From positions 1 through 9,252 of the forward strand of contig JACCYK010000617.1 in assembly GCA_013696525.1 (NCBI GenBank): a DNA stretch of 9,252 nt. Direction: 5' to 3'. A program made the translations under genes and the position numbers. The notes beneath the pieces were generated by a model, which had not been told where the DNA came from, made no database searches, and saw nothing but the letters and a program-made list of their open reading frames with translations. Shown piece after piece: positions 5,773 to 9,252 of this stretch (the stretch's first letter is position 1; each line of letters begins with the position of its first letter). The stretch is from Chloroflexia bacterium. Lineage in GTDB: Bacteria; Chloroflexota; Chloroflexia; Thermomicrobiales; UBA6265.

Positions 5773-7656
5773 TTAGGCGCCGGCTTGTTGGGCCCGTTTG
5801 CGGGCTTTGGCCCGGTCGTCGGCGGAGAGGAGGCGCTTGCGTAGGCGCCAGCCGGCGGGGGTCACTTCCAGCAGCTCGTCGTCGGCCAGGAAGTCGAGCG
5901 CCTGCTCCAGGCTCAGTTGGATGGAAGGCGTCAACTGGACGCCGATGTCCTTGGTCGAGGCCCGCATGTTGGTCAGCTTCTTCGCCCGGCAGACGTTCAC
6001 CGGCAGGTCGCCCTGGCGCGGGTGCTGGCCGACGATCATCCCCTCGTAGACCGGGGTCTGCGGCTCGACGAAGGTCGAGCCCCGTTCTTGGGCGTTGGCC
6101 AGGCCGTGGCCGAGGGCGACCCCGGTCTCGGTCGCCACCAGGGCGCCGGAGCGGGTCGAGGCGATCGCGCCCTGCCACGGCTCGTAGCCGATCAGGCGGG
6201 AGGCCAGGACGCCGTTCCCCTTGGTCGCGGTCAGGAAAGCGTTGCGCAGCCCGATCAGGCCACGGGTTGGGATCGCGAACTCCAGCCGGACATTGCCCCG
6301 GCCGTCGTTGACCATGTCCAGCAAACGGGCGCGGCGGCCGCCGACCAGGTCGGTAACGACGCCGACGAACGGCTCGGTGGTGTCCACCACCAGGTGCTCG
6401 ATCGGCTCTTGGGTCTCGCCGTCGACCTCGCGGGTGATCACCTCGGGCCGGGAGACTTGGAGCTCGAACCCTTCGCGCCGCATCGTCTCGATCAGGATCG
6501 AGAGATGCAGCTCGCCCCGGCCGGAGACGCTGAAAACATCGGCCTGCTCGGTCGGCGCCACCCGCAGCGATAGGTTCCGCTCCAGCTCGCGGTCCAGCCG
6601 CTCCCCCAACTGGCGGGAGGTCGAGTACTGGCCCTCGCGGCCGGAAAAGGGCGAGGTGTTGACGCCGAAGGTCAGCCGCAAGGTCGGCTCTTCGATCTCG
6701 ATCGTGGCCAGCGGCTCCGGCTGCTCGGGATCGGTCAGGGTGGCCCCGATCTTGGCCTCGGTGAAGCCGGCCAGGGCGACGATCTCGCCCGCCTCGGCGC
6801 GCTCCACCTCCCGCCGGCCGAGACCGTCGAAGATGGCCAGGGCGGTTATCTTCTGCCGCGCTTGCGTGCCGTCGGCGGACAGGTGGAGCAGGACATCGCC
6901 GACGCTGATCCGGCCCCGCTGGATCTTCCCAATCGCGATCCGGCCGCGATGGTTGTCGTAGTCGAGCGAGGCGATCAACAGTTGGGCCGGCCCCGCCGGG
7001 TCGACATCCGGCGGCGGCACGATTTCCAGAATGGTGTCCAGCAGCGGCCGCAGGTCCGGCGCCAGGGCGGCCACGTCCGCGGTGCGGCCGGCCCGGCCGT
7101 CGCGGGCGATCGTGTAGAGGACCGGGAACTCAAGCTGCTCGGGCTCGGTCGCCAGCTCCAGGAAGAGGTCGGTGATCCGCTCGATCACCTCGTCGATGCG
7201 GGCGGCCGGGCGGTCGATCTTATTGATGACCACGATCGGGCGCAGGCCGCGCTCCAGCGCCCGCGCCAGCACGGTCCGGGTTTGCGGCATCGGCCCTTCC
7301 ACGGCGTCGACGATCAGCAGGCAGCCGTCGGCCATGTTCAGCACCCGTTCGACCTCGCCCCCGAAATCGGCGTGGCCGGGGGTGTCGATGATGTTGATCT
7401 TGACCCCGTGATAGTTGATCGCGGTGTTCTTGGCCAGGATCGTGATCCCACGCTCGCGCTCGAGATCGTTCGAATCCATGATCAGGGTGCCGGCCGTCGA
7501 GGGGTCGCGAAAGATGTTCGATTGCTTGAGCAGGCCGTCCACCAGCGTCGTCTTGCCATGATCGACGTGGGCGATGATGGCGACGTTGCGCAACGCCTGA
7601 TCCGTGCCGATCGCGTGATCGGCGGGCCGAGTTTCCGTTACCACGATGGTGTGCAT
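5773..7656 (-). CDS. typA: Ribosome-associated translational GTPase TypA/BipA
   Basis: A 627-residue translational GTPase related to EF-G and LepA that binds the ribosome and helps late 50S assembly and stress or cold growth. The G domain is complete: G1 AHVDHGKTT (29-37), switch I RGIT (70-73), G3 [15 protein letters not shown] (from 91), G4 NKID (145-148). The beta-barrel domain follows ([19 protein letters not shown]), then EF-G III/V-like parts ([39 protein letters not shown]). The TypA-specific C-terminal domain is also present ([34 protein letters not shown]). Length is slightly above the usual 605-615 because of a roughly 20-residue N-terminal extension before [13 protein letters not shown]; the ATG at 7656 has AGGA only 4 bases upstream, so the start is fairly but not fully certain. 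It is alone in its unit or leads into the antitoxin array 49 bp downstream. Confidence 0.97.
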   Translation of the reverse strand: MHTIVVTETRPADHAIGTDQALRNVAIIAHVDHGKTTLVDGLLKQSNIFRDPSTAGTLIMDSNDLERERGITILAKNTAINYHGVKINIIDTPGHADFGGEVERVLNMADGCLLIVDAVEGPMPQTRTVLARALERGLRPIVVINKIDRPAARIDEVIERITDLFLELATEPEQLEFPVLYTIARDGRAGRTADVAALAPDLRPLLDTILEIVPPPDVDPAGPAQLLIASLDYDNHRGRIAIGKIQRGRISVGDVLLHLSADGTQARQKITALAIFDGLGRREVERAEAGEIVALAGFTEAKIGATLTDPEQPEPLATIEIEEPTLRLTFGVNTSPFSGREGQYSTSRQLGERLDRELERNLSLRVAPTEQADVFSVSGRGELHLSILIETMRREGFELQVSRPEVITREVDGETQEPIEHLVVDTTEPFVGVVTDLVGGRRARLLDMVNDGRGNVRLEFAIPTRGLIGLRNAFLTATKGNGVLASRLIGYEPWQGAIASTRSGALVATETGVALGHGLANAQERGSTFVEPQTPVYEGMIVGQHPRQGDLPVNVCRAKKLTNMRASTKDIGVQLTPSIQLSLEQALDFLADDELLEVTPAGWRLRKRLLSADDRAKARKRAQQAGA

Positions 7657-7701
7657 CCGATCCTAAAACCGCGTTGCCGGTTGATGACGTACAGCAAGAA
7701 A

Positions 7702-7729
7702 CGGCCCGTGCCAAGAACGGCACGGGCCG
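7702..7729 (-). promoter_or_regulatory. GC-rich 11-bp hairpin in the typA leader
   Basis: CGGCCCGTGCC (7702-7712) and GGCACGGGCCG (7719-7729) are perfect reverse complements with a 6-base loop. On the minus strand it is followed by GTTTCTTG, a weak T-rich run. It would begin only a few bases after the start site predicted from the extended -10, so it would form the 5' end of the typA message. An attenuator or a 5' stabilising stem are both possible. Confidence 0.6.
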
Positions 7730-7741
7730 CGTTTGGTGGGA

Positions 7742-7750
7742 AGTATAGCA
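7742..7750 (-). promoter_or_regulatory. Extended -10 promoter for typA
   Basis: The minus strand reads TGCTATACT, a match to the extended -10 form TGnTATAAT with one difference. No good -35 is seen at 16-18 bases, which extended -10 promoters can tolerate. It lies about 85-95 bases before the typA ATG and points into the leader hairpin. Confidence 0.45.
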
Positions 7751-7751
7751 C

Positions 7752-7773
7752 CCGGCCGTTATGTCACGGCCGG
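7752..7773. promoter_or_regulatory. Inverted repeat just upstream of the typA -10
   Basis: CCGGCCG (7752-7758) and CGGCCGG (7767-7773) flank the 8-base centre TTATGTCA. Its position over the -35 zone of the typA promoter suits a regulator-binding site. No cognate regulator is identified. Confidence 0.4.
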
Positions 7774-7818
7774 TCGTTTGCTCTCATGCTCAAGATACCG
7801 TCGATCGGCCCCCGCCCC

Positions 7819-7855
7819 CAATCCTGCGGGAGATGAGCCGTATCCCGCGGGATTG
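7819..7855. terminator. 12-bp inverted repeat downstream of the Excalibur remnant
   Basis: CAATCCTGCGGG (7819-7830) pairs with CCCGCGGGATTG (7844-7855) with one T-G wobble and a 13-base loop. It lies about 30 bp after the stop of the minus-strand Excalibur remnant and before the typA promoter. That is where a terminator would sit, but no T-run follows on the minus strand. Confidence 0.4.
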
Positions 7856-7884
7856 AGTCGGGCGCCCTATGGGCGGTGGGTCGA

Positions 7885-8058
7885 TTAATACGTCATCAGC
7901 TCTTCGCAGGCGACGCCGTCCCAATTCGGGTCGAGCGAGTTGACGAGGGCGGGGTCGGCGGCGGTGGCGCCGGCGCTCTCGTAGGCGACCTGGGCGTCAT
8001 ACCAGGTGGCGTAGTTGGCGCAGCCGGTGCCGGCCAGGGCCGGGTCCACCGCACCATA
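7885..8058 (-). pseudogene. C-terminal remnant of an Excalibur-domain secreted protein
   Basis: The frame is bounded by stops at 7885-7887 and 8059-8061. Its 57 codons contain GTGCANYATWYDAQVAYESAG followed by LDPNWDGVACEEL before the stop; key residues are the two Cys and the D-x-N-x-D-G-x-x-C-E loop. This matches the Excalibur calcium-binding domain, usually found at the C-terminus of secreted, signal-peptide-bearing proteins. Here no ATG, no signal peptide and no linker precede it; the only candidate start is a GTG at 8049 with no SD. An in-frame TGA interrupts immediately upstream, and the sequence then looks unrelated. I read it as a gene whose 5' part was lost. An alternative is a frameshift with a very divergent upstream part. 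Confidence 0.65.
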
Positions 8059-8064
8059 TCACTC

Positions 8065-8085
8065 GCGCATTATGTCACAATGCGC
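8065..8085. repeat. Inverted repeat at the edge of the Excalibur remnant
   Basis: GCGCATT (8065-8071) and AATGCGC (8079-8085) flank a 7-base centre ATGTCAC. It begins 4 bp beyond the stop that ends the remnant, near the apparent composition change. The string TTATGTCAC here also occurs in the centre of the inverted repeat at 7752-7773. Confidence 0.4.
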
Positions 8086-8240
8086 CGTGCTCATCGCCGG
8101 CCGTGGTCGCGACCGATCCGCTGGAACGACCCTCGTTCACTGTTCCACACGCCGAATCCAATTTCAGTTAACCACGGGAGCGGCATACCACGGAGTCGAT
8201 CCTCGGCCTTGGTCGCAAGCGATTGGCTGGCGACCACGAG

Positions 8241-8272
8241 TTGACAATAGCATTGCACAACAATATAGTTGT
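8241..8272 (+). promoter_or_regulatory. Near-consensus promoter with overlapping palindromic operator, leaderless start
   Basis: TTGACA (8241-8246) and TATAGT (8264-8269) are separated by exactly 17 bp. The expected start of transcription, about 7 bases after the -10, falls at 8276-8277, the A of the ATG at 8277, and there is no SD before that ATG; the message should be leaderless. A palindrome of 16 bp, ACAACAATATAGTTGT (8257-8272), with a single mismatched pair covers the -10. A protein bound there would block RNA polymerase; the XRE protein at 8711 is the natural candidate (inference). Confidence 0.8.
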
Positions 8273-8276
8273 ACCC

Positions 8277-8714
8277 ATGATCCCGGCCTTCACTGATCGT
8301 GGAACGTTGCCTCCCGGAATTCACGACGCTAGTTGGCCGGAATTGCAAGCTCGATTTGGTTGGAATCCTCATCGGCGTCGTCTTCTCGGAGGGTTAGCGC
8401 GGGCACTAGCAGACCTTCGCCGGGCTGGCTGCCGAAGAGTCTTCATCGACGGCAGCTTCGTCACAATGAAGGAATTACCGGCTGACTTTGACGCATGCTG
8501 GGAGAGTGCCGGTGTCGATCCGCACCTGCTCGATCCCGCGCTTCAAACCTTTGACCCAGGCCGGTCGACGCAAAAAGCGAAGTACTTTGGTGAATTCTTC
8601 CGCGCGGGCTCGCCGGCGACGTCCTCCGGGCTCCCCTTCCTGCAATTCTTCCAAGAGGACCGATCGGGCCAGCCGAAAGGAATCGTCGCGCTTGATCTCA
8701 GGAGCTGGCCATGA
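8277..8714 (+). CDS. Small nucleotidyltransferase-fold protein (DUF6932-like)
   Basis: A 145-residue protein of a family I recall as DUF6932; the number is from memory. After MIPAFTDRGTLPPGIHDASW and a helix (RRLLGGLARALADLRRAGC, about 34-52) comes FIDGSFVTMKELPADFDACW. G59-S60, nine residues, then D70-F-D72 fits the polymerase-beta-type nucleotidyltransferase signature hG[GS]-x(9-13)-Dh[DE]. A late acidic residue D140 in KGIVALDL could be the third ligand. Conserved-looking blocks are RSTQKAKYFGEFF (96-108) and FLQFFQEDRSG. The ATG at 8277 is preferred over 8223 because the latter lies upstream of the promoter and the MIPxF start looks native. The stop overlaps the next gene by 4 bp (ATGA). 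Candidate role: toxin or modifying enzyme paired with the XRE protein, as in other NTase toxin-antitoxin pairs. That is inference; family annotation gives no tested function that I know. Confidence 0.8.
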   Translation: MIPAFTDRGTLPPGIHDASWPELQARFGWNPHRRRLLGGLARALADLRRAGCRRVFIDGSFVTMKELPADFDACWESAGVDPHLLDPALQTFDPGRSTQKAKYFGEFFRAGSPATSSGLPFLQFFQEDRSGQPKGIVALDLRSWP

Positions 8715-9181
8715 TTAAGACCCGCCACCAGTACCAGAACACGAATCGACAGATACAGATATTTCAAGAGGCCCTGACCAATGCGCGCGGCCAACACTAT
8801 GAAGAAGGCTCAGACGAGTACCTCTTCCAGCAGATGGATGTTGCTGGTCTCGAGAGTCAGTTGGCCGATTTGCGAGCAGAGGCCCATCACTACGAGCAAC
8901 TTGTCTCCGCTCCACCGTCCCGGATTGTTGCCGAATCCTTCGATGAGCTGCCAATCGCTCTGATAAAGGCAAGAATCGCGCTGGGTATGACCCAGCGTGA
9001 ACTCGCCGAGCAACTTGGCGTCCAGGAGCAGCAAATTCAGCGATATGAAGCCACCGACTACGCTTCGGCCAGTCTACAACGGATCGGTCAAGTCATCCGG
9101 GCGCTCAACGTCCAGGTTCGCGAAGAGATCCTGCTTCCACGAGCGAAGACCGTCACGGACGTTGTTTCGGTGATTGAGTGA
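8711..9181 (+). CDS. Coiled-coil plus XRE/Cro-C1 helix-turn-helix regulator
   Basis: A 156-residue protein in two parts. Residues about 8-64 are highly charged, Gln/Glu-rich and probably helical or coiled coil. Residues about 80-133 form an XRE-type DNA-binding domain (IKARIALGMTQRELAEQLGVQEQQIQRYE, key TQxELAxxLGVxxxxIxRYE), with the following helix SLQRIGQVIRALNV. ATG at 8711 has AGGAG (8700-8704) 6 bases upstream and overlaps the NTase stop by 4 bp, so the two are translationally coupled. It is likely the repressor of the promoter at 8241 and, by analogy with XRE antitoxins, may neutralise its partner; both are inferred. The order is effector first, regulator second, which is the reverse of most type II systems. 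Base composition is less GC-rich than in the metabolic genes. Confidence 0.87.
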   Translation: MIKTRHQYQNTNRQIQIFQEALTNARGQHYEEGSDEYLFQQMDVAGLESQLADLRAEAHHYEQLVSAPPSRIVAESFDELPIALIKARIALGMTQRELAEQLGVQEQQIQRYEATDYASASLQRIGQVIRALNVQVREEILLPRAKTVTDVVSVIE

Positions 9182-9228
9182 TCTCGGGCTCACATTCCCT
9201 GGTGCCATCGCGTTTGCATGCTGAACCG

Positions 9229-9252
9229 GACCTCGTGGTTGCCCACGAGGTC
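9229..9252 (+). terminator. Hairpin after the NTase/XRE pair
   Basis: GACCTCGTGG (9229-9238) and CCACGAGGTC (9243-9252) are perfect reverse complements with a 4-base TTGC loop. The stem runs to the window edge, so a following T-run cannot be seen. Its place about 48 bp after the XRE stop suits an intrinsic terminator for the two-gene module. Confidence 0.6.

Larger units (their letters stand above)
7657..8276. other. 620-bp region without an intact gene
   Basis: From low to high coordinates it holds the typA leader with a strong hairpin, an extended -10 promoter, two inverted repeats (7752-7773 and 7819-7855), and a C-terminal remnant of an Excalibur-domain protein (7885-8058). It then holds a segment with no recognised coding content (8062-8240), which includes a 7-bp inverted repeat (8065-8085) and another (8210-8216 with 8230-8236) just before the next promoter. 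Base composition looks less GC-rich from about 8060 onward. The open frames there on both strands show no family features. Confidence 0.6.

Noticed and set aside
6862..7836. Plus-strand open frame of 324 codons over the 5' half of typA
   Set aside because: Composition is that of an antisense shadow; TypA G motifs are complete on the minus strand.
8210..8236. Inverted repeat TGGTCGC...GCGACCA just upstream of the NTase promoter
   Set aside because: Only 7 bp with a 13-base loop in GC-rich DNA; noted in the gap entry but not strong enough for a separate operator claim.
7876..8296. Plus-strand open frames of 93 and 122 codons across the remnant region
   Set aside because: They run antisense to the Excalibur remnant and across the promoter, with no motif; treated as chance.
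8091..8372. Minus-strand 93-codon open frame between the Excalibur remnant and the NTase gene
   Set aside because: It crosses the near-consensus plus-strand promoter and the NTase start and shows no domain or SD support.

Overview
The window reads as a chromosomal piece of a GC-rich bacterium. Gene density is high, starts are a mix of GTG and ATG with clear Shine-Dalgarno (SD) sequences, and the TypA/BipA gene is chromosomal. The gene mix and the paired GC-rich palindromes resemble Chloroflexota, perhaps Thermomicrobia-like. This placement is inference only, because no rRNA or marker phylogeny was available.

Layout. Positions 1-4303, minus strand, form a metabolic block. Reading in the direction of transcription it holds a formylglycine-type sulfatase (4303-2846), a 510-bp spacer with two inverted copies of a two-hairpin palindromic unit, a class-III PLP aminotransferase of the glutamate-1-semialdehyde aminomutase type (2335-1013), a creatininase-family metallohydrolase (967-119), and the first codons of a further gene leaving the window (84-1). 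The last three are closely spaced and probably form an operon. A perfect 13-bp hairpin embeds the aminotransferase stop codon. The substrate of this block cannot be read from the sequence.

Positions 4446-5723, minus strand, form a toxin-antitoxin-like block. Three tandem paralogous genes of 85-86 codons encode small AbrB-like proteins with an almost invariant C-terminal tail. Only the last overlaps, by 4 bp, a PIN-domain (VapC-type) RNase toxin gene. Upstream lies typA/bipA (7656-5773), with an extended -10 promoter and a strong leader hairpin.

Positions 7657-8276 hold no intact gene. They contain several inverted repeats and the C-terminal remnant of an Excalibur-type (DxDxDGxxCE-like) secreted protein, cut off at about 8060. 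From there to the window end the base composition looks less GC-rich and the coding strand flips to plus. This end carries a compact two-gene module. A near-consensus promoter with an overlapping palindrome drives an apparently leaderless small nucleotidyltransferase-fold protein (8277-8714), which overlaps by 4 bp a coiled-coil plus XRE helix-turn-helix protein (8711-9181). A hairpin follows. This module is the best candidate for an undescribed toxin-antitoxin or defence-type system. The triple-antitoxin/PIN array is the second candidate.
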